Below, piece after piece: positions 26,758-34,520 of a DNA stretch of 64,000 nucleotides. The position numbers were made by a program, and so were the translations under genes. The first letter of the stretch is position 1, and every line of letters starts with the position of its first letter. The notes beneath the pieces are model-generated. The model made no database searches. It was not told the origin of the DNA and worked only from the letters and a program-made list of their open reading frames with translations. This DNA is from Serratia fonticola (GTDB lineage: Bacteria; Pseudomonadota; Gammaproteobacteria; Enterobacterales; Enterobacteriaceae), in contig NZ_VFMK01000001.1 in NCBI RefSeq assembly GCF_006715025.1, positions 1,798,001 to 1,862,000 on the forward strand. The letters are read 5' to 3'.

Positions 26758-27938
26758 ACCTGCGCCCATTATCTCTGATGTTATTACTTGTGGGTGGCGC
26801 GGCTCATGCCATGTCTGCCGGGGAATACGTGGCTAAAGCAGGGGATTGTACTGCCTGCCACACGGCCCCAGGGGGCAAGACGCTGGCGGGGGGAATGAAG
26901 TTCCCAACCCCGGTAGGGGATATCTATGCCACTAACATCACGCCGGATAAACAGCACGGCATAGGCAACTACAGTTTTGACGAATTCGACCGCGCCATGC
27001 GCCAAGGTATTGCCAAAGATGGCCATCGGCTGTACCCGGCAATGCCTTATACCGCTTACGCCAAGATGAGTGAACAGGATATGCGCGCGCTGTATGACTA
27101 TCTGATGCATGAAGTAGCGGCGCAGGATACGGCTAACCGCGAGAGCGATATCAGTTGGCCTCTCTCCATGCGTTGGCCGCTGGCTGTATGGAACCAACTG
27201 TTCCATGAGGATCGGCCTTATCAGCCAGATGATAGGCAAAATGCGCAATGGAATCGGGGGGCTTATCTGGTTCAGGGCTTGGGCCACTGTGGCAGTTGCC
27301 ATACGCCGCGCGGTTGGGCGATGCAGGAGAAAGGGTTGGACAGCAAAAGCCCTGAGTTCCTCAGTGGTGCGGAATTGGATGGCTGGTATGCGCCAGGCTT
27401 ACGTGGTTTGAAAGCGGATGAGGTGGTGGCGCTATTGAAAAGCGGCCGTAGCCAGCATGCGGCGATAGCCGGGCCAATGAGTGATGTGGTCACACACAGT
27501 ACACAATACCTCAGCGATGATGATCTGCAGGGGATTGCGTTGTATTTACAGAGCCTGGGATCCGAAAAAGCGAAACCGGTCGTCGCTTCGGCGGTGCCTG
27601 AAACGGTGATGGCTTCCGGCAGACAGACCTACGCCATGTACTGTTCAACCTGCCACGGCAATAAGGGGGAGGGAAGTGATAACGTCATTCCGGCCCTGGC
27701 GGGCAATCTGTCGGTCACGGCGGACAATCCACTGACCGCGTTGCGCGTGGTGCTGGAAGGGGCTCATACGCCAGTTACCCAACATGCCACGGCGACCGTC
27801 ATGCCGGGCTATGGCTGGGTGCTTAACGATCAGAAGGCAGCGGACCTGATGAGCTATCTGCGTGGGAGCTGGGGGAATCGGGCTGCGCCGGTGACGGCGG
27901 AGCAGGTGAAAAACGCGCGAGCGTTACAACAGAGGTAG
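26754..27938 (+). CDS. Triheme cytochrome c, probable electron acceptor of spermidine dehydrogenase
   Basis: 394 residues with a signal peptide (to about residue 19) and three c-type haem sites: CTACH at 32-36, CGSCH at 179-183 and CSTCH at 297-301. Size and three-haem layout resemble the cytochrome subunits of membrane alcohol and gluconate dehydrogenases (AdhB type), which pass electrons from a periplasmic dehydrogenase to ubiquinone. The ATG overlaps the spdH stop (ATGA), a strong sign of a partner protein. No C-terminal membrane helix is evident, so membrane attachment is uncertain. Confidence 0.9.
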   Translation: MNLRPLSLMLLLVGGAAHAMSAGEYVAKAGDCTACHTAPGGKTLAGGMKFPTPVGDIYATNITPDKQHGIGNYSFDEFDRAMRQGIAKDGHRLYPAMPYTAYAKMSEQDMRALYDYLMHEVAAQDTANRESDISWPLSMRWPLAVWNQLFHEDRPYQPDDRQNAQWNRGAYLVQGLGHCGSCHTPRGWAMQEKGLDSKSPEFLSGAELDGWYAPGLRGLKADEVVALLKSGRSQHAAIAGPMSDVVTHSTQYLSDDDLQGIALYLQSLGSEKAKPVVASAVPETVMASGRQTYAMYCSTCHGNKGEGSDNVIPALAGNLSVTADNPLTALRVVLEGAHTPVTQHATATVMPGYGWVLNDQKAADLMSYLRGSWGNRAAPVTAEQVKNARALQQR

Positions 27939-27952
27939 AATTTCAGCCGGTA

Positions 27953-27987
27953 ATCCCCCTTTCCTGAAGGAGAGGGGGATATGTGTC
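27953..27987 (+). terminator. Terminator of the polyamine operon
   Basis: ATCCCCCT at 27953-27960 and AGGGGGAT at 27973-27980 form the stem, with further pairing of TCC/GGA inside, followed by TCTTTT. Confidence 0.6.
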
Positions 27988-28016
27988 TTTTGCCTTGGCC
28001 CCTGGCCACCCTGTTT

Positions 28017-29207
28017 TTACAGCACCTTATGTGGGCCGAAGCATTCATAGTGGAGGCGTTCAGTCTCAACGCCCATCGCCAGCAACTGCTTAGCGACAGA
28101 TTGCATAAACGGTACCGGGCCACAGAAGTAGTAGTGCATCAGCGGATTATTCAGGGCACTGTGCAACATACCGAGATCCATCAGGCCCTGGCTGTCGTAA
28201 TCATGGCCCTTTACGTCCTCGGCATCAGGTTCGCGGTACCATACGTGAGTTTTCAGATTAGGCATGCGCCCGGCAATATCCGCTACTTCGTTGGCAAAGG
28301 CATGCACTGCGCCTTTTTCTGCGGCATGTAACCAATGAATGTCTGCCTGGTGCTGGCGATCATGCAGGGTGTTGAGCATCCCTAACATCGGTGTCTGCCC
28401 CACGCCAGCCGATATCAACGCCACCGGCGTGGTGGTTTCTGCCTGCAGGAAGAAGTCGCCATGCGGTGGCGCAATATGAATAACATCTCCTTCTTTGGTT
28501 TTCTGATGCAGGAAGTTGGACACCGCGCCCTGTTCTTCACGTTTTACCGCAATACGGTAAAACTCACCGTTAGGTGCGGTCGTCAGTGAATATTGGCGGA
28601 TTTCCTGATGTGTCAGACTTTCGTCATTGATATAGACCGCCAGATACTGCCCCGGTTGGTAATCTGCCACCCGGCCACCGTCCACCGGAGCCAGGACAAA
28701 ACTGGATATGACTGCGCTTTGCTGCTGTTTTTTCACGATGCGGAAAGCGCGCAGATCGCGCCAGCCACCGTCACCCTGTTCACTCTCCTGATAAATCTGA
28801 CCTTCACGTTGAATAAAGACATCCGCCAGCACCGCGTAGGCTTTTCCCCAGGCATCCAGCACCTCCTGCCCGGGGCTGAACATTTCGTCCAGCGTCGCCA
28901 GCAGGTGATGCCCGACAATCTGATACTGATCCGGCTGGATATTGAAGCTGGCGTGTTTCTGCGCAATGCGCTCCACCGCCGGGAGCAGGGCGGCCAGGTT
29001 TTCCAGATTGCTGGCATAGGCACAAATGGCATCGAACAGAGCCTGACGCTGGTTGCCGTTGCGCTGGTTGCTCATATTGAAAATGTCTTTTAATTCAGGG
29101 TTATGGGCAAACATGCGGTCATAGAAGTGAGCGGTCAGTTTCGGACCGGTTTCTGCCAAGAGCGGAATAGTGGATTTTACGGTGGCGATGGTTTGGCTAT
29201 CCAGCAT
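28017..29207 (-). CDS. hmp: Flavohaemoglobin (nitric oxide dioxygenase)
   Basis: 396 residues (E. coli 396). N-terminal globin domain (about 1-138) with proximal His in the AQKHASFNI segment and the distal-side Tyr in AHFYDRMF; the FAD-binding barrel contains RQYSLTTAPN, and the NAD-binding domain contains SAGVGQTPMLGML. It converts NO and O2 to nitrate using NAD(P)H. It is divergent from glyA as in E. coli, with an NsrR-type operator upstream. The product ends in FGPHKVL. Confidence 0.97.
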   Translation of the reverse strand: MLDSQTIATVKSTIPLLAETGPKLTAHFYDRMFAHNPELKDIFNMSNQRNGNQRQALFDAICAYASNLENLAALLPAVERIAQKHASFNIQPDQYQIVGHHLLATLDEMFSPGQEVLDAWGKAYAVLADVFIQREGQIYQESEQGDGGWRDLRAFRIVKKQQQSAVISSFVLAPVDGGRVADYQPGQYLAVYINDESLTHQEIRQYSLTTAPNGEFYRIAVKREEQGAVSNFLHQKTKEGDVIHIAPPHGDFFLQAETTTPVALISAGVGQTPMLGMLNTLHDRQHQADIHWLHAAEKGAVHAFANEVADIAGRMPNLKTHVWYREPDAEDVKGHDYDSQGLMDLGMLHSALNNPLMHYYFCGPVPFMQSVAKQLLAMGVETERLHYECFGPHKVL

Positions 29208-29244
29208 GGTGAGGCTCCTTTGGGGACATTTTATGATGATTTAA

Positions 29245-29267
29245 TTGATGTATTTTTAATGCATCTT
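29245..29267 (-). promoter_or_regulatory. NsrR operator of hmp
   Basis: On the minus strand it reads AAGATGCATT, then AAA, then ATACATCAA, an 11-1-11-like palindrome very close to the known E. coli hmp NsrR site. It lies about 40 bp from the hmp start. NO-damaged NsrR would release it and induce hmp. Confidence 0.8.
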
Positions 29268-29269
29268 AT

Positions 29270-29282
29270 TGAACTCTGTTCG
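29270..29282 (+). promoter_or_regulatory. Possible MetR site in the hmp-glyA gap
   Basis: TGAACTCTGTTCG is one base off the MetR pattern TGAA-N5-TTCA. E. coli has MetR sites in this same gap controlling both glyA and hmp. Confidence 0.4.
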
Positions 29283-29425
29283 GCTTGTAAATATCCCTGT
29301 TTTTGTAACGGAGATGTTAATCGACGATCGGACTCACAGAACATGAAAAAAACGCATTATCACTATGAGTAAAAGTCCGTTGCCAGAATACGATTTTTTG
29401 CGCATCAAAGCCTTGCACAGCCTGA

Positions 29426-29441
29426 TGCCAATCGTTTGCGT
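29426..29441 (-). promoter_or_regulatory. Possible PurR site upstream of glyA
   Basis: The minus strand reads ACGCAAACGATTGGCA: the left nine bases match the PurR consensus perfectly, the right half is weaker. E. coli glyA is also PurR-controlled from a site in this gap. Confidence 0.5.
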
Positions 29442-29518
29442 AAAAACCTCTGTCAAGGCCTATCTTCGACAGGGGGAAACGGTTTACACTGTTGCCCAGA
29501 ACCCAAGAGGGTGATTTT

Positions 29519-29564
29519 TATACCCGTCGTCTTTCAAGCCGCAACTTGGAATCCACAGGGTATA
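29519..29564. repeat. Short ERIC-derived element in the glyA leader
   Basis: ERIC ends TACCCGTCGTCTTTCAAG and GGAATCCACAGGGTATA flank a very short core. It lies about 30 bp upstream of the glyA start. Confidence 0.65.
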
Positions 29565-29593
29565 GTTAGCTGATTTAAGTCAGGAGATGCCGG

Positions 29594-30847
29594 ATGTTAA
29601 AGCGTGAAATGAACATTGCTGATTATGATGCCGAACTGTGGCGTGCAATGGAGCAAGAAGTGGTGCGTCAGGAAGAGCACATTGAGTTGATTGCGTCTGA
29701 GAACTACACCAGCCCGCGCGTTATGCAGGCTCAGGGTTCACAATTGACCAATAAATACGCTGAAGGCTATCCTGGCAAGCGTTATTACGGCGGCTGCGAA
29801 TATGTTGATATCGTAGAACAACTGGCTATCGACCGTGCTAAAGCGCTGTTCGGCGCCGATTATGCCAACGTTCAGCCGCATTCCGGTTCTCAGGCGAACT
29901 TTGCCGTTTATACCGCCCTGCTGCAACCGGGCGACACCATTCTGGGGATGAACCTGGCGCACGGTGGTCACCTGACGCATGGTTCACCGGTGAACCTGTC
30001 TGGCAAGCTGTATAACGTGGTGCCTTATGGCATTGATGAGTCCGGGCAGATCGACTACCAGGATTTGGCCAAACAGGCCCAGACCCACAAGCCAAAAATG
30101 ATTATCGGTGGCTTCTCGGCCTTCTCCGGTATCGTTGACTGGGCAAAAATGCGTGAAATCGCTGATAGCATCGGTGCTTATCTGTTCGTGGATATGGCGC
30201 ACGTGGCGGGTCTGATTGCCGCTGGTGTTTACCCGAACCCGGTTCCTCACGCGCACATCGTCACTACCACGACGCACAAAACGCTGGCGGGTCCGCGTGG
30301 TGGCCTGATCCTGGCCAAAGGCGGGGACGAAGAGCTGTACAAGAAACTGAACTCTGCCGTATTCCCTGGTGGTCAGGGCGGCCCGCTGATGCACGTGATC
30401 GCCGGTAAAGCGGTGGCGCTGAAAGAAGCGATGGAGCCTGAGTTCAAGGTCTATCAGCAGCAAGTGGCGATCAACGCCAAAGCGATGGTCGACGTGTTCC
30501 TGCAACGTGGCTACAAAGTGGTTTCTGGTGGTACACATAACCACCTGTTCTTGCTGGATCTGGTGGATAAAAACCTGACCGGTAAAGAAGCTGATGCAGC
30601 ATTGGGCCGCGCCAATATCACGGTTAACAAGAACAGCGTGCCAAACGATCCCAAGAGCCCGTTTGTGACTTCTGGTGTGCGTATCGGTACTCCGGCCGTG
30701 ACTCGTCGTGGCTTTAAAGAGGCCGAAGTGCGTGAACTGGCAGGTTGGATCTGTGACGTGCTGGATAACATCAACGACGAAGCCACTATCGAGCGCACCA
30801 AGAAAAAAGTGCTGGATATCTGTGCTCGCTTCCCGGTTTACGCATAA
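29594..30847 (+). CDS. glyA: Serine hydroxymethyltransferase
   Basis: 417 residues, the same length as E. coli GlyA and nearly identical. It interconverts serine plus tetrahydrofolate and glycine plus methylene-THF using PLP. The PLP-lysine segment is VTTTTHKTLAGPRGG; N-terminal ASENYTSPRVM and YAEGYPGKRYYGG are typical. An SD-like CAGGAGATG lies upstream. Divergent hmp and possible MetR and PurR sites match E. coli regulation. Confidence 0.98.
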   Translation: MLKREMNIADYDAELWRAMEQEVVRQEEHIELIASENYTSPRVMQAQGSQLTNKYAEGYPGKRYYGGCEYVDIVEQLAIDRAKALFGADYANVQPHSGSQANFAVYTALLQPGDTILGMNLAHGGHLTHGSPVNLSGKLYNVVPYGIDESGQIDYQDLAKQAQTHKPKMIIGGFSAFSGIVDWAKMREIADSIGAYLFVDMAHVAGLIAAGVYPNPVPHAHIVTTTTHKTLAGPRGGLILAKGGDEELYKKLNSAVFPGGQGGPLMHVIAGKAVALKEAMEPEFKVYQQQVAINAKAMVDVFLQRGYKVVSGGTHNHLFLLDLVDKNLTGKEADAALGRANITVNKNSVPNDPKSPFVTSGVRIGTPAVTRRGFKEAEVRELAGWICDVLDNINDEATIERTKKKVLDICARFPVYA

Positions 30848-30881
30848 GTGCGCTGATTGAGAGATCAATAAATCAGACAGC

Positions 30882-30994
30882 TGACAAAGTCAGAGATTAG
30901 GGAGAGCGAAGCGATGGGGTCGTTGTGGTGTAAGCCACCGGAGCCCCTCGGTGCGCCAGGCCCAGGTATCTCGGGTTAAAAAACCACTTTGTCA
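30882..30994 (+). ncRNA. Candidate structured RNA segment after glyA
   Basis: TGACAAAGT at 30882-30890 is perfectly complementary to ACTTTGTCA at 30986-30994. Nested inside are GAGAT (30893-30897) with ATCTC (30968-30972), GGGG (30916-30919) with CCCC (30944-30947), and GGTG/CACC (30927-30939). A strong terminator follows. This nested design suggests a folded RNA: a stable 3' UTR, a processed sRNA or an unassigned element. It matches no RNA family I know. Confidence 0.4.
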
Positions 30995-31002
30995 TCAACC
31001 TC

Positions 31003-31027
31003 AAACCCGCTGCGGCGGGTTTTTTTG
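31003..31027 (+). terminator. Intrinsic terminator after glyA
   Basis: AACCCGC-TGC-GGCGGGTT (about 7 bp with one offset) followed directly by seven T residues. Confidence 0.9.
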
Positions 31028-31139
31028 TGCTTGTTACATCAAACTGTGAACTACTTTGCACTATGCCCCTTTTAGCATGAATGTACATTGCCGTAAGGTG
31101 TGAGCTCTGTCAAAGTATCGCCCTCGATCTGGAGGGAAC

Positions 31140-32291
31140 ATGGTTCTGCAATCAACGCGTTGGCTCGCTCTTAGCTATTTCACTTACTTCTTTTCTTATG
31201 GCATTTATCTTCCGTTTTGGAGCGTGTGGCTGAAAGGCGAGGGGATTGCGCCAGAAACCATCGGTATTTTGCTGGGGGCTGGTTTGGTGGCACGCTTCCT
31301 TGGCAGCCTGCTGATTGCCCCGCGCGTTAAAGATCCTTCTCACTTAATAACGGCATTACGCCTGTTGGCACTCCTTTCTCTGGCTTTCGCCATCGGCTTT
31401 TGCTTCGGTAACGGCTGGGCCTGGCTGATGCTGGTGATTGCCGGTTTCAACCTGTTCTTCTCCCCGCTGGTGCCGTTGACGGATGCATTGGCGGCAACCT
31501 GGCAGCGTCAGATTAGCCTGGATTATGGCCGGGTAAGGTTATGGGGGTCGCTCGCCTTTGTGATTGGCTCGGCATTAACCGGCAAGCTGGTTTCTGTGTG
31601 GGGCCATAACGCCATCTTGTTGAGCCTGTTGGTCAGCATATTGGCGATGTTGCTGGGCATGTTGTTGAAGCCTGGCGTAATGCCGCAAGGGGAAGCGCGT
31701 ACCCAGCACGAGCCAAGCCGTTCCTGGCGCGAATTGCTCAGCGAGGGGCCTGTCTGGCGTTTTCTGCTGTGCGTTACCTTATTGCAGGGGGCTCATGCCG
31801 GTTATTACAGCTTTGCTTCTATTTATTGGCAAGAGGCGGGTTACTCTGCTTCAACCATTGGCTATCTGTGGTCATTAGGCGTCGTGGCAGAGGTTATCAT
31901 CTTCGCCAGCAGCAATTTCCTGTTCCGGCGCTGGAATGCGCGTAATCTGCTGTTGCTGTCGGCCGTGTGTGGCCTGGTACGCTGGGGGTTGATGGCTTCC
32001 ACCACTGAAATTGGCATGTTGCTGCTGATCCAGGTGCTGCATTGTGGCACTTTCACCGTTTGCCATCTGGCGGCTATGCGCTTTATTGCGGCGCGCCAAG
32101 GGGCTGAGGTGATCCGTTTGCAGGCGGTGTATTCTGCGTTGGCGATGGGCGGTGGTATTGCAATTATGACCGTATTGGCCGGTTTCCTGTTCGAGCATTT
32201 ACAGGGAGGAGTCTTCTGGGTGATGGCGGCGGTGGTAGTGCCTACGCTCTTCATTCGCCCACCGGCAGCGGCGGTTAACAACCGCTGCTAG
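31140..32291 (+). CDS. hcaT: MFS transporter HcaT (3-phenylpropionate type)
   Basis: 383 residues with about 12 membrane helices, close to E. coli HcaT (379 aa) along its length, beginning MVLQSTRWLA. It belongs to the phenylpropionate:H+ symporter / nucleoside-permease-like MFS group. The hca catabolic genes are not next to it, so the real substrate may differ. GAGGGAAC just before the ATG supports the start. Its stop overlaps the csiE stop by three bases on the opposite strand. Confidence 0.9.
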   Translation: MVLQSTRWLALSYFTYFFSYGIYLPFWSVWLKGEGIAPETIGILLGAGLVARFLGSLLIAPRVKDPSHLITALRLLALLSLAFAIGFCFGNGWAWLMLVIAGFNLFFSPLVPLTDALAATWQRQISLDYGRVRLWGSLAFVIGSALTGKLVSVWGHNAILLSLLVSILAMLLGMLLKPGVMPQGEARTQHEPSRSWRELLSEGPVWRFLLCVTLLQGAHAGYYSFASIYWQEAGYSASTIGYLWSLGVVAEVIIFASSNFLFRRWNARNLLLLSAVCGLVRWGLMASTTEIGMLLLIQVLHCGTFTVCHLAAMRFIAARQGAEVIRLQAVYSALAMGGGIAIMTVLAGFLFEHLQGGVFWVMAAVVVPTLFIRPPAAAVNNRC

Positions 32292-33553
32292 TGGCTCTCC
32301 AGCAGCGCACGGATCGCTTTGCGCTGCTGGGGGGCTAACGGAAGTTCGGTAAAAATCAGCGGCGGCGCTGATTGAGCGGACGCGGCGGGGTAAGGGCTAA
32401 TGACCAGCGTGATGCCCTGTGGCGCACCGGTGCGCAGATATTCGTCTAGCGGCAAGTGTTTGATATTGAGCGGCAGCAGCGTTAATTCGCGGATCTGGTA
32501 TTCCACCTCTTCTTCCAACTGCGGATTATCCCGTATCAGCAGCAGGATCTGTTTTTCATGTAGTGCATTGCCTTGCATCAACCAGGCACCAAAGCTGATT
32601 GCGACCAATCCCACCTCTTCGCGCGAGAAGCGAATATCATATTCTTGTTCAAAAGGAATTAACGCCTCTTGGGTGGTGCGCATCAGGCGCGGATATTTGC
32701 GTACTACTTCCTCCAGCAGAGTATTGTCGATGCCGATATCGAAACGGCAACGCTCCACGGCCGGTGCCAGATGGGCGAATAACTGGTTGATCAGATCTTT
32801 TTGGCTGCTGAAATGCATACCGGAGATCTGTTGGAAACACGCCACCATTTGCCCTATGGCTGCCATCAGGCGTTGATCTTCCGCTGAATCGCTGCTGTGG
32901 TAGTTGTGGCTTTTCAACAGAGTCAACATCAGGACCAGAAAGTCGCACTCGCTCACGTCAGCCTGTTGATCAAATAGCTGGTTCAGCCTTAGATGCAGTT
33001 CCGCCGCTGCCTGTTGTTCTGGTTTATGTTGCAACCACTCGTGCTGGCGTTGATCAAATTGCGGATGATGCCGATGCTGGCTTTGCCAAACACAGTAGCA
33101 AAGATAATGCTGTAGAAACTGTCTATCGCGTTGCTCAAAGCGGCGGTTAAGGCGTTGTTCACAGTCGTTGATGCACAATTCCAACGCTGGGAGCTGTTCG
33201 CTTTCAAGCTGCATTGCCTGCTGATATTGCGGACCAAAATGCTGTTCGACAAACTCAGGGCTGCAACGTAACGCGCGTCGAAGCCATTGCAACAGGCAGA
33301 GGCGTTTATTCAACGTGTTCCCTTGGATCTGGTAGCCTTCTTCGGGGCTGCCGCTAATGTCCAGATGATGGAAACGCTGTATTTCACTGGCTACCTCAGC
33401 AATATCTTGGCGGGTAGTATCCAGCTCGACGCCGTTGATTTGGCTGATCGTCTCCAGTTGCACAGCGGGCACCGGCGCATACAGCATCAATAGCAGATGG
33501 CAGCGCCGTTGTTGACCGGAGAGCTCAGGCACAGAAGAAGTGTCTAGGCTCAT
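32288..33553 (-). CDS. csiE: Stationary-phase inducible protein CsiE
   Basis: 421 residues from the ATG at 33553 (SD AGAAGGTGAT on the minus strand); a longer frame from 33577 adds eight residues that come from an ERIC end, so it was rejected. It resembles E. coli CsiE, which carries a PRD-like regulatory domain; conserved parts are IGIDNTLLEEV and EVGLVAISFGAWLMQ near the C-terminus, with a Gln/His-rich middle. CsiE is induced by CRP/sigma-S in E. coli; its function is not established. Tail-to-tail with hcaT. Confidence 0.88.
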   Translation of the reverse strand: MSLDTSSVPELSGQQRRCHLLLMLYAPVPAVQLETISQINGVELDTTRQDIAEVASEIQRFHHLDISGSPEEGYQIQGNTLNKRLCLLQWLRRALRCSPEFVEQHFGPQYQQAMQLESEQLPALELCINDCEQRLNRRFEQRDRQFLQHYLCYCVWQSQHRHHPQFDQRQHEWLQHKPEQQAAAELHLRLNQLFDQQADVSECDFLVLMLTLLKSHNYHSSDSAEDQRLMAAIGQMVACFQQISGMHFSSQKDLINQLFAHLAPAVERCRFDIGIDNTLLEEVVRKYPRLMRTTQEALIPFEQEYDIRFSREEVGLVAISFGAWLMQGNALHEKQILLLIRDNPQLEEEVEYQIRELTLLPLNIKHLPLDEYLRTGAPQGITLVISPYPAASAQSAPPLIFTELPLAPQQRKAIRALLESH

Positions 33554-33565
33554 ATCACCTTCTGG

Positions 33566-33722
33566 TATACCCGTCATACTTCAAGTTGCCTGTGCGTTGG
33601 TTTTCGCGTTCTCCTGTCACTGCTTGAGCAAGTTCCAGGGAGACAGCCCCTCGGGGCCGGTATCGGCGCTGTTCAAAAACGCATAGTGTTTTGTCCTGCC
33701 ACTTGAATTATTTAGGGTATAG
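33566..33722. repeat. ERIC-like element, 157 bp, upstream of csiE
   Basis: Ends TATACCCGTCATACTTCAAG and CTTGAATTATTTAGGGTATA are canonical ERIC termini. The core is longer than usual and holds a separate hairpin, CAGCCCCTCGGGGCCG. It lies between the csiE start and a quiet 165-bp stretch before the next gene, in which I see nothing further. Confidence 0.8.
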
Positions 33723-33887
33723 GTAACGTTTAAATTATGCTTAAGCATAGCAAATGGCTTTATGGTGACATGGAATTGCCACTGGTTTTGCTTCGGCTTA
33801 CAACGTTCGTCACAGTTATTAAGCCTCTAAGGGGATCTTGAGGTGCGGTTTATGTTACTTTATAACAATAACGAGTATGCTTTGATG

Positions 33888-34520
33888 ATGAAACTACGTG
33901 CTCTGGTGGTCAGTTTGCTCATGCTGTTCTGTGCGGGCGCTAGCGCCCATCCTCACAGTTTTATTGATATGAACACCACGTTTGTCGCCAAAGATCAGAA
34001 ACTGGTCGGTTTAAAGATGGTTTGGGTTATGGATGAAATCACCTCGGCGGATCTCCTGTATGATGCAGAAAATGCCAAAAGCGATTCGGAAATCTGGAAA
34101 AAGCTGGCCGCGCAGGTGATGGCTAACGTATTGGGCCAGCATTACTTCACCGATATTTATCGCGAGGGCAAGCCGGTGAAATATCTGAATCTGCCCACCG
34201 AATATCATCTTTCCCGTCAGGGCCATAAAGCCGTGCTGGAGTTTGTGTTACCCCTGGCGGAGCCACAAGCGCTGGCGGGTAAGCCGTTCGAGATTTCCAC
34301 TTATGATCCTACTTATTTCGTCGATATGACCTATCAGGACGAAAAAGCGCTGCATCTGCCGCCAGAGATGGCGAAACAGTGTAAGTTCAGTCTGATGACG
34401 CCAAAGCCGGATGCTTCATTGCAAGCGTATGCCTTGTCACTGGACAAAAGTGACTCGCCTGGCGAAGACATGGCGCTGGGGCAGCAATTTGCTCAGCGGG
34501 TAACGCTGACATGTCAGTAA
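33888..34520 (+). CDS. DUF1007 family exported protein
   Basis: 210 residues from the ATG at 33888; ATG/GTG codons at 33852 and 33843 are also in frame, but the start chosen gives a standard signal peptide (KLRALVVSLLMLFCAGASA) ending just before HPHS. DUF1007 proteins are periplasmic and often encoded beside NicO-type metal transporters. The mature N-terminus HPHSFID could bind metal. It overlaps the downstream nickel/cobalt transporter gene by 10 bases, so the two are very probably one unit. Function unknown. Confidence 0.8.
   Translation: MKLRALVVSLLMLFCAGASAHPHSFIDMNTTFVAKDQKLVGLKMVWVMDEITSADLLYDAENAKSDSEIWKKLAAQVMANVLGQHYFTDIYREGKPVKYLNLPTEYHLSRQGHKAVLEFVLPLAEPQALAGKPFEISTYDPTYFVDMTYQDEKALHLPPEMAKQCKFSLMTPKPDASLQAYALSLDKSDSPGEDMALGQQFAQRVTLTCQ

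Noticed and set aside
29984..30868. 294-codon open frame antisense to glyA
   Set aside because: Shadow of a highly expressed, codon-biased gene.
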